Shown: positions 1 through 8,334 of the stretch, in pieces
Position numbering within the stretch: the first letter of the stretch is position 1
Layout of the letters: each line of letters starts with the position of its first letter
Assembly: GCA_019119815.1 (NCBI GenBank)
Contig: DWWH01000070.1
Span: 30,837-94,836 of the forward strand
DNA: 64,000 bases
DNA from: Candidatus Eisenbergiella intestinipullorum
GTDB taxonomy: Bacteria; Bacillota; Clostridia; Lachnospirales; Lachnospiraceae
Direction of reading: 5' to 3'
Position numbers and translations under genes: made by a program
Notes under the pieces: model-generated
What the model saw: only the letters and a program-made list of their open reading frames with translations
What the model was told of the DNA's origin: nothing
Database searches by the model: none

Positions 1-5
1 CTGAT

Positions 6-860
6 TCAGATCAGAGCCAGGATTTCCGCCGCCACTTTGGGACGGTTCATGGTATAGAGATGGATGCCGTCCGCCCCTTCTGCCTTCAGGCCGCGGATCT
101 GCTCCGCCGCATACTCGATCCCGGCTTTTCTCAGGTCGGCAGGATTGTCCGCATAGGCGGCGATCATGTCGGCCATTTTTTTCGGAACCGCGGAACCGGA
201 GAGGGATACGGTGGTGCCGATCTGCCGGGCTGTGGTGATGGGCATGATTCCGGCGCAGATGGGAACCGTGATCCCGGCCTTCCCGGCCGCGTCCCGGAAG
301 CGCAGGAAGCTGTCGTTGTCAAAGAAGAGCTGTGTGATCAGAAATTCCGCTCCCGCCTCACATTTTTCCTTCAGGTGGCGCAGATCCTCCTCCATGCTTG
401 CCGCTTCAAAATGCTTTTCCGGATAACAGGCTCCTGCGGTCTGAAAAGCTGTGGTCTTTTTCAGATAGGAGATCAGATCGCTGGCATGGGCGAAGGCGCG
501 GCTTTCATACTGCTCGTCGCTCATGTCGGCAGGGCGGTCTCCCCGCAGAGCGAGCACATGCTTCAGGCCTTCCTTTTCCATCTGGGCGGCGACGGCGTCG
601 ATGTCCTCTTTTTTGGAGCCGACGCAGGTCATATGAGCCAGCGCGTTGATATGGAGCTGATTCTGGATATAGGAAGCGATCTCCAGTGTTTTTTTGGACT
701 TGCTTCCGCCTGCACCATAGGTGACACTGATGAAATCCGGCTTCAGAACCGCCAGCTTGTCCAGCACGGAAAACGCGTTGGCAAAATCGTCCTCCTTCTT
801 CGGGGGGAATACTTCAAAAGAAAGAGCGGGTTTCTTTTCCTTAAAAATGTCCTTGATCAT
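6..860 (-). CDS. metF: Methylenetetrahydrofolate reductase
   Basis: This 284-residue protein is a flavin-dependent reductase that converts 5,10-methylene-THF to 5-methyl-THF for methionine synthesis or acetogenic one-carbon flow. Seen: an N-terminal FEVFPPK motif (residues about 13-19, carrying the family's catalytic Glu), a SVTYGAGGS strand-loop near residue 50, and ALRGDRP in the middle, in the usual order and at the usual length. The start at 860 is chosen because GAGG lies just upstream on the minus strand; the frame stays open further upstream, but that extension reads as non-family sequence. It diverges from aroA. The stop codon lies at the very edge of the window, so the downstream context is unknown. 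Confidence 0.93.
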   Translation of the reverse strand: MIKDIFKEKKPALSFEVFPPKKEDDFANAFSVLDKLAVLKPDFISVTYGAGGSKSKKTLEIASYIQNQLHINALAHMTCVGSKKEDIDAVAAQMEKEGLKHVLALRGDRPADMSDEQYESRAFAHASDLISYLKKTTAFQTAGACYPEKHFEAASMEEDLRHLKEKCEAGAEFLITQLFFDNDSFLRFRDAAGKAGITVPICAGIMPITTARQIGTTVSLSGSAVPKKMADMIAAYADNPADLRKAGIEYAAEQIRGLKAEGADGIHLYTMNRPKVAAEILALI

Positions 861-968
861 GTTTTTCCTCACTTCTGTTGCTGTGAACCGGTCCCGTCTT
901 TTGTTACGGCTCAGTCCGCATGGCACGGCCGTTTCTGCCGCGTGTTTTGGGCAAACGGGACGCAGATG

Positions 969-997
969 TTGACGCATGCTGAATAATATCGTACCAT
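969..997 (+). promoter_or_regulatory. Probable sigma-A promoter of aroA
   Basis: TTGACG at 969-974 and TACCAT at 992-997 are separated by 17 bases and sit about 50 bases before the aroA start. Confidence 0.5.
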
Positions 998-1047
998 GAA
1001 CCTGAGTGAAATTCAAGGATGCCGTTACGAAAGAGAGGAGAAATACC

Positions 1048-2484
1048 ATGGCGGGAAAGGTCTACCGGGTACAGAATATCTATCAAAAAATGCAGCAGAA
1101 GGCGGGAGAGAGAAAACAGTTTACGGTACGGGTGCCAGGCTCCAAAAGCATCACCAACCGGGCGCTTCTGCTGTCCATGCTTTCCGACGGGGACTGCGTG
1201 CTGAAAGGGGCATTGTTTTCCGACGATTCCCGCTATCTGGTGCAGTGTATTGCCGATCTGGGATTTGACATCACCGCGGATGAAGAGAGAGAAGAAGTCC
1301 GCGTGAAGGGGCTTGGCGGACGGATCCCCAAAACGGAAGCCGCCGTTTACGTGGGAAGCGCGGGAACGGCCGCCCGTTTCCTGACGGCGCTTCTGGGGCT
1401 GAAGGAGGGCGTCTGGCATCTGAACGCTTCGGAGCAGATGCGAAGACGCCCCATGGAGCCCCTGCTGGAGTGCCTGGAGGAGCTGGGAACGCAGGTGATT
1501 TACGAAGGAGAGAAAGGCCATTTTCCCTTTACGCTCATTGGGGGAAAAGGAGAAGCAAAGGAGGCTGCGGCTGCCGGAGCAGGGAGCCGTCAGACGGTCA
1601 CGGTGGACATCGCCCACAGCAGCCAGTTCTTGAGCGCCCTCCTGATCGCCTCCTGCTGCAGCGGAAGGAATCTGGACATCCGGGTGAAGGGGACGCACGG
1701 CATGGCCTACATCGATATGACGGTGAAGATGATGGAGCAGTTCGGAATCGTGCCGCAGCGTCTGGACAGCGCTTCGGCAGAGCCGGGTTTGGATGGGAAA
1801 GGCAGGGGGGAAAAAAATACTCCGGAAGAAGAAAAAATAATTCCGGAAGAAGGAGGCTTCCGAATGGGACAGGGCTGCTACCGGCATCAGGTTTATGAGA
1901 TCGAGCCGGATGTATCCGCGGCCTGCTATTTCTATGCCATGGCGGCGCTTCTCGGAATAGAGGGCAGAGTACAGGGCGTGCATTTTGATTCCCTGCAGGG
2001 AGATGTGGAATTTTTGCGGATCCTGGAGCGGATGGGCTGCGTGACGAAGGAAACGCCGGAGGGGATCGTGCTTTTCGGACCGGAGAAGGGAAAGCTGAGG
2101 GGAGTGGAGGCGGACATGCACGCCTGCTCCGATCAGGCCATCACCCTGGCGGCCATCGCGCCCTATGCGGATTCCTCCGTCACCATTACCGGGATCGGGC
2201 ACATCCGCTACCAGGAGAGCGACCGCCTGGCGGCGATCGCCCAGGAGCTCACCAGGCTGGGCATCCGCGTTCAGACACGGGAAGACGGCCTGACCATCGA
2301 TCCGGGACAGCCCCGGCCGGGAAAGATCCGTACCTATGACGATCACCGTATGGCCATGGGCTTTTCCCTGACCGGCCTTCGCGCGGACGGGATCGAGATC
2401 GACGATCCGGGCTGCTGCCGGAAAACCTTCGCGCAGTATTTTGAGGTGCTGGATGGGGTGATTGACGAACTGAGAGGGAAATGA
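1048..2484 (+). CDS. aroA: 3-phosphoshikimate 1-carboxyvinyltransferase (EPSP synthase)
   Basis: Transfers enolpyruvate from PEP to shikimate-3-phosphate in the cytoplasmic shikimate pathway. Seen: PGSKSITNRALLL at residues about 30-42 (substrate-binding Lys and Arg), VGSAGTAARFL near 105, and YQESDRLAAI toward the C-terminus, all family hallmarks. The 478 residues are longer than the typical 420-440. The excess includes an acidic and lysine-rich stretch near residues 245-270 that looks like a surface insertion. The start at 1048 follows GAGAGGAG; an in-frame ATG at 1006 lacks a comparable ribosome site. It stands alone, convergent with the PurF-like gene, and is not in an aro operon here. 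Confidence 0.95.
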   Translation: MAGKVYRVQNIYQKMQQKAGERKQFTVRVPGSKSITNRALLLSMLSDGDCVLKGALFSDDSRYLVQCIADLGFDITADEEREEVRVKGLGGRIPKTEAAVYVGSAGTAARFLTALLGLKEGVWHLNASEQMRRRPMEPLLECLEELGTQVIYEGEKGHFPFTLIGGKGEAKEAAAAGAGSRQTVTVDIAHSSQFLSALLIASCCSGRNLDIRVKGTHGMAYIDMTVKMMEQFGIVPQRLDSASAEPGLDGKGRGEKNTPEEEKIIPEEGGFRMGQGCYRHQVYEIEPDVSAACYFYAMAALLGIEGRVQGVHFDSLQGDVEFLRILERMGCVTKETPEGIVLFGPEKGKLRGVEADMHACSDQAITLAAIAPYADSSVTITGIGHIRYQESDRLAAIAQELTRLGIRVQTREDGLTIDPGQPRPGKIRTYDDHRMAMGFSLTGLRADGIEIDDPGCCRKTFAQYFEVLDGVIDELRGK

Positions 2485-2516
2485 GTGGGCGGATAAAAGC
2501 CCCGCTCATTTCCCTC
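2474..2516. terminator. Hairpin between convergent aroA and the PurF-like gene
   Basis: Perfect 12-bp arms GAGGGAAATGAG (2474-2485) and CTCATTTCCCTC (2505-2516), extended inward by GGG/CCC. The left arm covers the aroA stop codon. There is no clean T-tract on either side, so terminator function is inferred from the convergent position. Confidence 0.45.
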
Positions 2517-2533
2517 AGAAAAAAGCGCCTGTC

Positions 2534-3940
2534 TTATTCCTTTCCGTCCCAGCAATACGTACAAAGCTTGCACCGGTCGATGCCGACGGACTCGATCATG
2601 TCGTCCAGGCGGTTATAGCGCAGGGAAGTGAAGTTGAGCTGTTTCCCGATGTTTTCCACCATGGCATGATAACGCTCCGATTCCGGATCGGCGTAGGCGT
2701 CCAGATCCACGTGCCGCCCCTCCCCTTCCATGTCCCGGATGACCCGTCTGGTGATCAGATCCATTTCCGAGGTAGAACGGGAGAAATTCAGGTATTTGCA
2801 GCCGTAGAGAAGCGGCGGGCAGGCCGGACGGATGTGAACCTCCTTCGCGCCGCTGGAATACAGAAATTCCGTGGTCTCCCTCAGCTGCGTGCCGCGCACG
2901 ATGGAGTCGTCGATCAGGAGCATGCTCCGGTCCTGGATCAGATCACGCACCGGGATCAGCTTCATCTTGGCGATCAGGTTCCTCTTGCTCTGGATGGTGG
3001 GCATGAAGGAACGGGGCCAGGTGGGCGTGTACTTGATGAACGGTCTGGAAAAGGGGATGCCGGAGGCGTTTGCGTAGCCGATGGCATGCGCGGTTCCCGA
3101 ATCCGGAACGCCGGCCACGATGTCCGGCGAGGCGTCGTCCCGCTTCGCCATGGACGCTCCGCAGTTGTAGCGCATCTTTTCCACGCTGATCCCTTCGTAG
3201 GAGGAAGAGGGATAACCGTAGTAGACCCAGAGGAAGGTACAGATTTTCATGTCCTTTCCGGGTCCCACAAGGGTTTTCACCCCTTCCGGCGTGATGACGG
3301 CGATCTCTCCCGGACCCAGCTCCCGCACATTGGTATAGCCCAGATTCAGATAGGCGAAGCTTTCAAAGGAGACGCAGTAGGCGTTGTCCTTCTTCCCGAT
3401 GGCCACCGGGGTGCGGCCCAGCCGGTCCCTGGCGGCATAGATGCCCTTTGGCGTCATCAGAAGGATCGTCATGGAGCCGTCGATGATCTCCTGCGCGTAC
3501 CGGATGCCGTCGATCAGGTTTTCCTTCTGGTTGATGATGGTGGCCACCAGCTCCGTGGCGTTGATGGTTCCGCCGCTCATCTCCAGAAAATGGATATGAG
3601 AAGAGAACAGCAGCTTGGAAAGAATATCCTCCGTGTTGTTGATCTTTCCCACGGTGGCAATGGAATAGGTGCCGTGGTGGGAGCGCACGATCAGGGGCTG
3701 CGGCTCATAGTCAGAAATGCTTCCGATGCCGATGTTTCCCTTCATTTCATTGGCTTCTCTGTCAAACTTGGTCCGAAAAGGCGCGTTCTCAATGTTGTGG
3801 ATGGCCCGGTCAAAGCCATAATCCCTGCTGTATACCGCCATTCCAGCCCTCCGGGTTCCCAGATGGGAATGATAGTCCGTCCCGAAAAAAAGATCAAATA
3901 CACAGTCCTCCTTAGATGCTACGCCAAAAAATCCGCCCAT
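2534..3940 (-). CDS. PurF-like phosphoribosyltransferase without the N-terminal catalytic Cys
   Basis: 468-residue homologue of amidophosphoribosyltransferase (glutamine plus PRPP to phosphoribosylamine). The C-terminal half has the PRPP loop LLIDDSIVRGTQL (about residues 336-348), and the C-terminus has a CKLCTYC cluster of the kind that binds iron-sulfur in PurF. The N-terminus begins MGGFFGV, where true PurF has CGVFGI after processing, so the Ntn-hydrolase nucleophile is replaced by glycine; the nearest Cys is at position 13. The start at 3940 follows GGAGGAAAGC, and an ATG four codons upstream overlaps that site. It lies outside any purine operon. It may use ammonia, another amine donor or another role; the family assignment is firm but the activity is not. 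Confidence 0.8.
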   Translation of the reverse strand: MGGFFGVASKEDCVFDLFFGTDYHSHLGTRRAGMAVYSRDYGFDRAIHNIENAPFRTKFDREANEMKGNIGIGSISDYEPQPLIVRSHHGTYSIATVGKINNTEDILSKLLFSSHIHFLEMSGGTINATELVATIINQKENLIDGIRYAQEIIDGSMTILLMTPKGIYAARDRLGRTPVAIGKKDNAYCVSFESFAYLNLGYTNVRELGPGEIAVITPEGVKTLVGPGKDMKICTFLWVYYGYPSSSYEGISVEKMRYNCGASMAKRDDASPDIVAGVPDSGTAHAIGYANASGIPFSRPFIKYTPTWPRSFMPTIQSKRNLIAKMKLIPVRDLIQDRSMLLIDDSIVRGTQLRETTEFLYSSGAKEVHIRPACPPLLYGCKYLNFSRSTSEMDLITRRVIRDMEGEGRHVDLDAYADPESERYHAMVENIGKQLNFTSLRYNRLDDMIESVGIDRCKLCTYCWDGKE

Positions 3941-4174
3941 GCTTTCCTCCATTCTCTCTCGTTTCTGATGCCTTTTGCCCTGTCCTTCTGCCGCAGCCTG
4001 CCAGCGCCTGTGCAGGCCCGTGCTCCGCAGAACCGTACATGGACAAAAGTTGGTGCCGGTGAAAAAATTCCTATCCTATTTTAGCATGAAAAAAGCGGAA
4101 ATGCTCACTAAAGAGACAGAGAAATTACGGCACAGTGGTATCCATGTTCACCAAAATTAGAGAAATTCAGGGGC

Positions 4175-4203
4175 TTGGCATCGGGCCTGGAGCGTAGTAC
4201 AAT
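4175..4203 (+). promoter_or_regulatory. Strong sigma-A promoter for the aminopeptidase-queA unit
   Basis: TTGGCA at 4175-4180, a 17-base spacer, and TACAAT at 4198-4203. It is the only good promoter ahead of the gene at 4320. Confidence 0.7.
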
Positions 4204-4206
4204 AGG

Positions 4207-4319
4207 AAGCGGCGGAAAGCTTTGGACTGTTTTCACCGCCCGGATCCGGTCAGAGGAAAGTCCGGACGGAAGAGGTGTCCGGAGTGCGTCTAAAATGCAC
4301 TGCCCTGCGGCAGAAGAAA
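4207..4319 (+). other. Structured 5' leader with an RNase P-like core motif
   Basis: Between the promoter and the next gene the transcript can form several hairpins: GGCGG with CCGCC (about 4208-4244), TCCGGAC with GTCCGGA, and AGTGC with GCACT. It contains GAGGAAAGTCCGGAC, which matches the conserved first core region of RNase P RNA. The remaining core elements are absent and a coding region follows, so a full rnpB is not present. It may be a leader, a relic or coincidence. Confidence 0.35.
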
Positions 4320-4610
4320 ATGGTGGTAGGAATGGACATTGGAACTGTGAATCATGAGGTGGCCTTCTGCAAGGTGTATGATATGGCCACAAAGGAGAAG
4401 GTGGAACGGATCCTGCTGAAAAACAGGATCTCCTACTATGTGGAGTGGGAAGACAAAGGTCTGGGGGGACTGTTTCTGTTCCGGAAGCCGAAGGACAAGA
4501 CTGCCTGCGTATTCCGGATTCACAGTGACGAAGTAACAAGGGCCAGGGAGCTTTTGAAGTCGGTTCTGGGCTCCAGGGCAAAAGAAGCAGAGGAAATGGA
4601 GGAAGACTGA
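4320..4610 (+). CDS. Small conserved-looking protein of unknown function
   Basis: About 96 residues and not recognised. It reads as a compact soluble alpha/beta protein: an N-terminal NHEVAFCKVYDM segment, a KEKVERILLKNRISYYVEW helix-strand, a FRKPKDK turn, an IHSDEVTRARELLKSVL helix, and an acidic EEMEED tail. The start is uncertain: ATG at 4320, ATG at 4332 and GTG near 4347 are all possible and none has a strong ribosome site. Its TGA overlaps the ATG of the M18 aminopeptidase by one base, so the two are probably translationally coupled and share the promoter at 4175. Confidence 0.65.
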   Translation: MVVGMDIGTVNHEVAFCKVYDMATKEKVERILLKNRISYYVEWEDKGLGGLFLFRKPKDKTACVFRIHSDEVTRARELLKSVLGSRAKEAEEMEED

Positions 4611-6001
4611 TGGAAAGAAAGAATGTATGGAAGGTCTGGTCTGAGGATCAGGCGAAGGCGGCGGATGTGTTCGCCAGGGAATATATGGACTTTCTGGATA
4701 ACGGAAAGACGGAACGGGAATGTGTGGACACCCTGGTGAACCTGATCGAAAAGGCAGGCTACCGGGAACTGAACGAGCTGGTGGAAAAGGGAGAGCAGGT
4801 AAAGCCCGGAGACAAGGTTTACGCGGTGAACATGAACAAGTGCCTGCTCATGTATCAGATCGGAAAGCAGCCGCTGAAGAACGGCATGAACCTTCTGGGC
4901 GCGCACATCGACAGCCCCAGGATGGATGTGAAGCAGAATCCCCTGTACGAGGAGGAAAATATCGCTTATCTGGATACGCATTACTACGGCGGCATCAAGA
5001 AGTATCAGTGGGTGGCTCTTCCGCTCGCCCTGCACGGCGTGGTGGTAAAGAAGGACGGCACCACGGTGGAGGTCAATGTGGGAGAAGCTGAGGACGATCC
5101 CGTATTTTTCGTTTCCGATCTGCTGATCCACCTGGCCGGAGAGCAGATGGAAAAGAAGGCTGCCAAGGTGGTGGAGGGAGAGGCCCTCGACCTGGTGATC
5201 GGAAACATGCCTCTGAAGGATGAAGAAAAGGATGCGGTTTCGGCGGGCGTTCTGAAGATCCTGAAGGAGACCTATGATATTGAAGAGGAGGATTTCCTTT
5301 CCGCAGAGCTGGAGATCGTTCCTGCGGGACATGCCAGAGAGGCCGGCTTTGACCGCAGCCTGATTCTGGCATACGGACAGGACGACAGAGTCTGTGCCTA
5401 TACCTCTGCAAGAGCCCTCCTTGAGGTGGCGGATGAGGTGACGGAGCGCACCGGCTGCTGCATTCTGGTGGATAAGGAGGAGATCGGCAGCGTGGGAGCG
5501 ACCGGCATGCAGTCCCGTTTCTTCGAAAATGCTACGGCTCAGCTGATGGAGCTGGCAGGAGAGTACAGCGAGCTGAACCTGAGAAAATGCCTGGCAAATT
5601 CCTGCATGCTCTCCTCCGACGTGAGCGCAGGCTACGATCCTTCCTATGCGTCCTGCTTTGAAAAGAAGAACGCTGCTTTCCTGGGAGAAGGAATGGTATT
5701 CAATAAGTTCACGGGCTCCAGAGGAAAATCCGGCTCCAATGACGCAAATGCGGAATATGTAGCCCATATCCGTGACATCTGCGACAGCTCCGACATCGTG
5801 TTCCAGACAGCGGAGCTGGGAAAGGTCGATGTGGGAGGCGGCGGAACCATTGCCTACATCATGGCACTCTACGGCATGAACGTGATCGACTGCGGCGTTG
5901 CCGTCCTCAACATGCACGCACCCTGGGAAGCGACCAGCAAGGCGGATGTTTATGAGACCATGCGCGGCTATGTGGCCTTCCTGAAGAAAGCCGGGATGTA
6001 A
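4610..6001 (+). CDS. M18-family metallo-aminopeptidase
   Basis: 463-residue cytoplasmic zinc aminopeptidase, homologous to aspartyl aminopeptidase and yeast aminopeptidase I. Metal and catalytic motifs appear in order: GAHIDSPR (about residue 97), a GQDDR motif near 265, DKEEIGS near 287, SSDVSAGYDP near 340, and NMHAPWE near 435. It probably trims acidic or neutral N-terminal residues during peptide turnover. It overlaps the small gene before it and is followed after three bases by queA. The family is clear; substrate preference is not visible. Confidence 0.92.
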   Translation: MERKNVWKVWSEDQAKAADVFAREYMDFLDNGKTERECVDTLVNLIEKAGYRELNELVEKGEQVKPGDKVYAVNMNKCLLMYQIGKQPLKNGMNLLGAHIDSPRMDVKQNPLYEEENIAYLDTHYYGGIKKYQWVALPLALHGVVVKKDGTTVEVNVGEAEDDPVFFVSDLLIHLAGEQMEKKAAKVVEGEALDLVIGNMPLKDEEKDAVSAGVLKILKETYDIEEEDFLSAELEIVPAGHAREAGFDRSLILAYGQDDRVCAYTSARALLEVADEVTERTGCCILVDKEEIGSVGATGMQSRFFENATAQLMELAGEYSELNLRKCLANSCMLSSDVSAGYDPSYASCFEKKNAAFLGEGMVFNKFTGSRGKSGSNDANAEYVAHIRDICDSSDIVFQTAELGKVDVGGGGTIAYIMALYGMNVIDCGVAVLNMHAPWEATSKADVYETMRGYVAFLKKAGM

Positions 6002-6004
6002 ACC

Positions 6005-7039
6005 ATGGACGGACTGAAAACATCCGATTATTTCTATGAGCTCCCTCCGGAGCTCATCGCGCAGGACCCCCTGGAGGACCGTTCGGCCTCCAGGCTGATG
6101 GTCCTGGATAAGAAGACAGGGGAGGTTTCTCATCATGTATTTCGGGAGATCCCCTCTTTTCTCGAACCCGGAGACTGCCTGGTCTTAAACAATACCCGGG
6201 TGATCCCGGCAAGGCTTATGGGCGTGCGGGAAGAGACCGGAGGAGCTGTGGAAGTGCTCCTGTTAAAGCGCCACACGGGCGATGTGTGGGAAACTCTGGT
6301 AAAGCCCGGGAAAAAGGCCCGCCCCGGTACAAGGCTGGTGTTCGGAGACGGCCTGCTGCATGCGCAGGTGGAGGAGGTGGTGGAGGACGGCAACCGTCTG
6401 ATCCGCTTTTTTTATGACGGCATCTGGGAGGAGCTCCTGGACCGCCTGGGCGAAATGCCCCTTCCGCCGTATATCACTCACAAGCTGCAGGATAAGAACC
6501 GCTACCAGACGGTATACGCCAGATATGAAGGCTCTGCCGCCGCGCCCACGGCCGGCCTGCATTTCACGCCGGAGCTTCTGCAGGAGATTCAGGATAAGGG
6601 TGTTGACCTGGCTTACGTGACCCTGCATGTGGGACTGGGCACCTTCCGCCCGGTCAAGGTGGATAATGTGAAGGAGCATCATATGCACTCCGAATATTAT
6701 CAGGTGAGCGCGGAAGCGGCGCAGAAGATCAACCGGGCGAAGGAGAACGGCCACAGGGTGATCTGTGTGGGCACCACCAGCTGCCGTACCGTGGAGAGCG
6801 CCTGTGATGAAAACGGTCATCTGAAGGCATGCTGCGGCAACACGGATATTTTCATCTATCCGGGCTACCGTTTTAAGGTCCTGGACGCCCTGATCACGAA
6901 TTTCCATCTGCCGGAATCCACCCTGGTGATGCTGGTTTCCGCCCTTGCGGGCCGGGAGCATGTGCTGGCCGCTTATGAGGAGGCGGTGAAGGAGAAGTAC
7001 CGCTTCTTCTCTTTTGGGGATGCCATGCTGATCCGGTAA
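6005..7039 (+). CDS. queA: tRNA preQ1(34) S-adenosylmethionine ribosyltransferase-isomerase
   Basis: 344 residues, normal for QueA, which moves the ribosyl group of SAM onto 7-aminomethyl-7-deazaguanine in tRNA anticodons to form epoxyqueuosine. Seen: N-terminal [35 protein letters not shown] near residue 60, PTAGLHFT near 180 and [15 protein letters not shown] sequence (here [11 protein letters not shown]) near 205. It starts three bases after the aminopeptidase stop, so it is probably cotranscribed. Two hairpins follow it. No tgt or other queuosine genes are in the window. Confidence 0.95.
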   Translation: MDGLKTSDYFYELPPELIAQDPLEDRSASRLMVLDKKTGEVSHHVFREIPSFLEPGDCLVLNNTRVIPARLMGVREETGGAVEVLLLKRHTGDVWETLVKPGKKARPGTRLVFGDGLLHAQVEEVVEDGNRLIRFFYDGIWEELLDRLGEMPLPPYITHKLQDKNRYQTVYARYEGSAAAPTAGLHFTPELLQEIQDKGVDLAYVTLHVGLGTFRPVKVDNVKEHHMHSEYYQVSAEAAQKINRAKENGHRVICVGTTSCRTVESACDENGHLKACCGNTDIFIYPGYRFKVLDALITNFHLPESTLVMLVSALAGREHVLAAYEEAVKEKYRFFSFGDAMLIR

Positions 7040-7063
7040 GTAAATAAAAAAGAAAAAACAGAC

Positions 7064-7095
7064 AAGGGGCAGCCCGGCTCAACCGGGTGCCCCTT
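7064..7095. terminator. GC-rich hairpin after queA
   Basis: AAGGGGCA (7064-7071) pairs with TGCCCCTT (7088-7095), with an inner CCCGG/CCGGG stem around a CTCAA loop. There is no T-tract directly after it. Confidence 0.5.
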
Positions 7096-7105
7096 GCGGT
7101 AAGAG

Positions 7106-7145
7106 AAACCCGGCAGATAACCGTTTCAGGCATCTGCCGGGTTTT
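7106..7145. terminator. Bidirectional intrinsic terminator
   Basis: Perfect 13-bp stem AAACCCGGCAGAT (7106-7118) with ATCTGCCGGGTTT (7132-7144), followed by T on the plus strand and preceded by A's. It separates the convergent queA and DegV genes. Confidence 0.85.
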
Positions 7146-7219
7146 AATACGGCTTACAGCGCCGGAAAAGAGTGCCTAGCTGTGCCTGATGATCTTAGAT
7201 CCTTCAGACACATGCCGTC

Positions 7220-8089
7220 TCAACGCTCCTTCCCATAATACAGAATTCCCAGCGCGCCGGGACCTGCGTGGGTGCCGATACTGGGGCTGACATCGTTGAT
7301 GAGGATGTTGTCAAGCCCGGTCAGCTCCCTCACATAGGAAGCGGCGAGCTCAGCGTCTTCCGGGCAGTTTCCGTGTACGATGCCGACGGGAACGGTCCGG
7401 TCAGGCTGATCGCCCAGCGTATCACGCATCCGCTCGGCCAGGACGCGGATGGACTTTTTGCGTCCGCGGACCGTGCCGTTGGAGGCGAGCTTTCCTTCTG
7501 CGGTGATGGAAAGGAAGGGCTTCAGGTTCAGAGCCGTGCCGACGGCAGCCACCGCGCCGGAGATCCTTCCGCCGCGCTTCAGATGGAACAGATCGTCCAC
7601 GGTGAATTGGACGTTGATATGCTTTTTATACTCCTCCAGGAAAGCAGCGTTCTCGGAAAGACTGCGGCCCTCCTCCTGAAGCTGGTGCGCCTTGAGAAAG
7701 AGGATGCTCTCCGCCAGCGAAACATTCAGGGAATCCACGACGACGATCCTGCGGTCCGGATAATCCTCCATCAGCTCCTGCGCAGTCACGCAGACGTTGT
7801 TATAGCTGCCGCTCAGGGCGGAGGAGAAAGCGATGTGCAGAATGTCGGAGCCTTTCTTCAGGATGTTCTCAAAACGTTCCCGGATGACGGCCGGATTGTT
7901 GGCCATGGAGGAAGGGAGGGCGCCTTCCCGCATTTTCTGGTAAAACTCCGCGGGAGTCATGTTCTTTTCATCTCCATACACCTCATCTCCGAAGGCATAA
8001 TACTGAGGGATGATGACCGCCTGATATTTGGCGACGAGATCGGCCGGCAGGTCGGAATTGGAATCGGTAGTGATCTGATAATTTTCCAT
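7220..8089 (-). CDS. DegV family fatty-acid-binding protein
   Basis: 289 residues. DegV/FakB proteins hold a fatty acid for phosphorylation by the kinase FakA. Seen: N-terminal ITTDSNSDLP, SSALSGSYNN near residue 90 (the SxLSGS ligand-phosphate loop), FHLKRGGRISG near 165, and a C-terminal IGTHAGPGALGI. A fakA gene lies at 22.4 kb, and a second DegV at 26.4 kb, so two binding proteins could serve one kinase; lipid specificity cannot be read. The ribosome site (AGAGAG) is weak, but the promoter at 8184-8212 is consensus. Confidence 0.9.
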   Translation of the reverse strand: MENYQITTDSNSDLPADLVAKYQAVIIPQYYAFGDEVYGDEKNMTPAEFYQKMREGALPSSMANNPAVIRERFENILKKGSDILHIAFSSALSGSYNNVCVTAQELMEDYPDRRIVVVDSLNVSLAESILFLKAHQLQEEGRSLSENAAFLEEYKKHINVQFTVDDLFHLKRGGRISGAVAAVGTALNLKPFLSITAEGKLASNGTVRGRKKSIRVLAERMRDTLGDQPDRTVPVGIVHGNCPEDAELAASYVRELTGLDNILINDVSPSIGTHAGPGALGILYYGKER

Positions 8090-8183
8090 AACAGTTCTCT
8101 CTTTTCTTCTGAAATCTTCTTTGTCTGATCTGGAGCGTCCAAAGGCGCTGTTATCTGCAGAAAAAGGGCTTCAAAACAAGCTG

Positions 8184-8212
8184 ATTATAAGCTTTTATAC
8201 GGGAAATGTCAA
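8184..8212 (-). promoter_or_regulatory. Consensus sigma-A promoter of the first DegV gene
   Basis: On the minus strand TTGACA (8207-8212) and TATAAT (8184-8189) are both perfect, with a 17-base spacer. Confidence 0.85.
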
Positions 8213-8230
8213 CGCTGCGGCAATTAGGCA

Positions 8231-8259
8231 ATGACTTTTTGTCCGGTATGGTGTAGAAT
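8231..8259 (+). promoter_or_regulatory. Probable promoter for the 8.3-kb operon
   Basis: ATGACT at 8231-8236 and TAGAAT at 8254-8259, spaced by 17 bases, ahead of the membrane coiled-coil gene. Confidence 0.5.
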
Positions 8260-8334
8260 AGAAAAAGCAGTCGGAATCTGCCGCGGCGCATCCGCCCGGC
8301 CGGATGGAAACAAAGAAAGGTTAGTGACCGGAAA

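Noticed and set aside
60..986. 308-residue plus-strand frame opposite metF
   Set aside because: It mirrors the metF coding strand, lacks a ribosome site and its residues are skewed as expected for an antisense frame.
904..2346. 480-residue minus-strand frame opposite aroA
   Set aside because: Antisense of a clear EPSP synthase; histidine- and leucine-rich composition typical of shadow frames in GC-rich DNA.
3975..4160. Short plus-strand frame ending KLRHSGIHVHQN
   Set aside because: No ribosome site before any ATG, and it overlaps the upstream region of the PurF-like gene.
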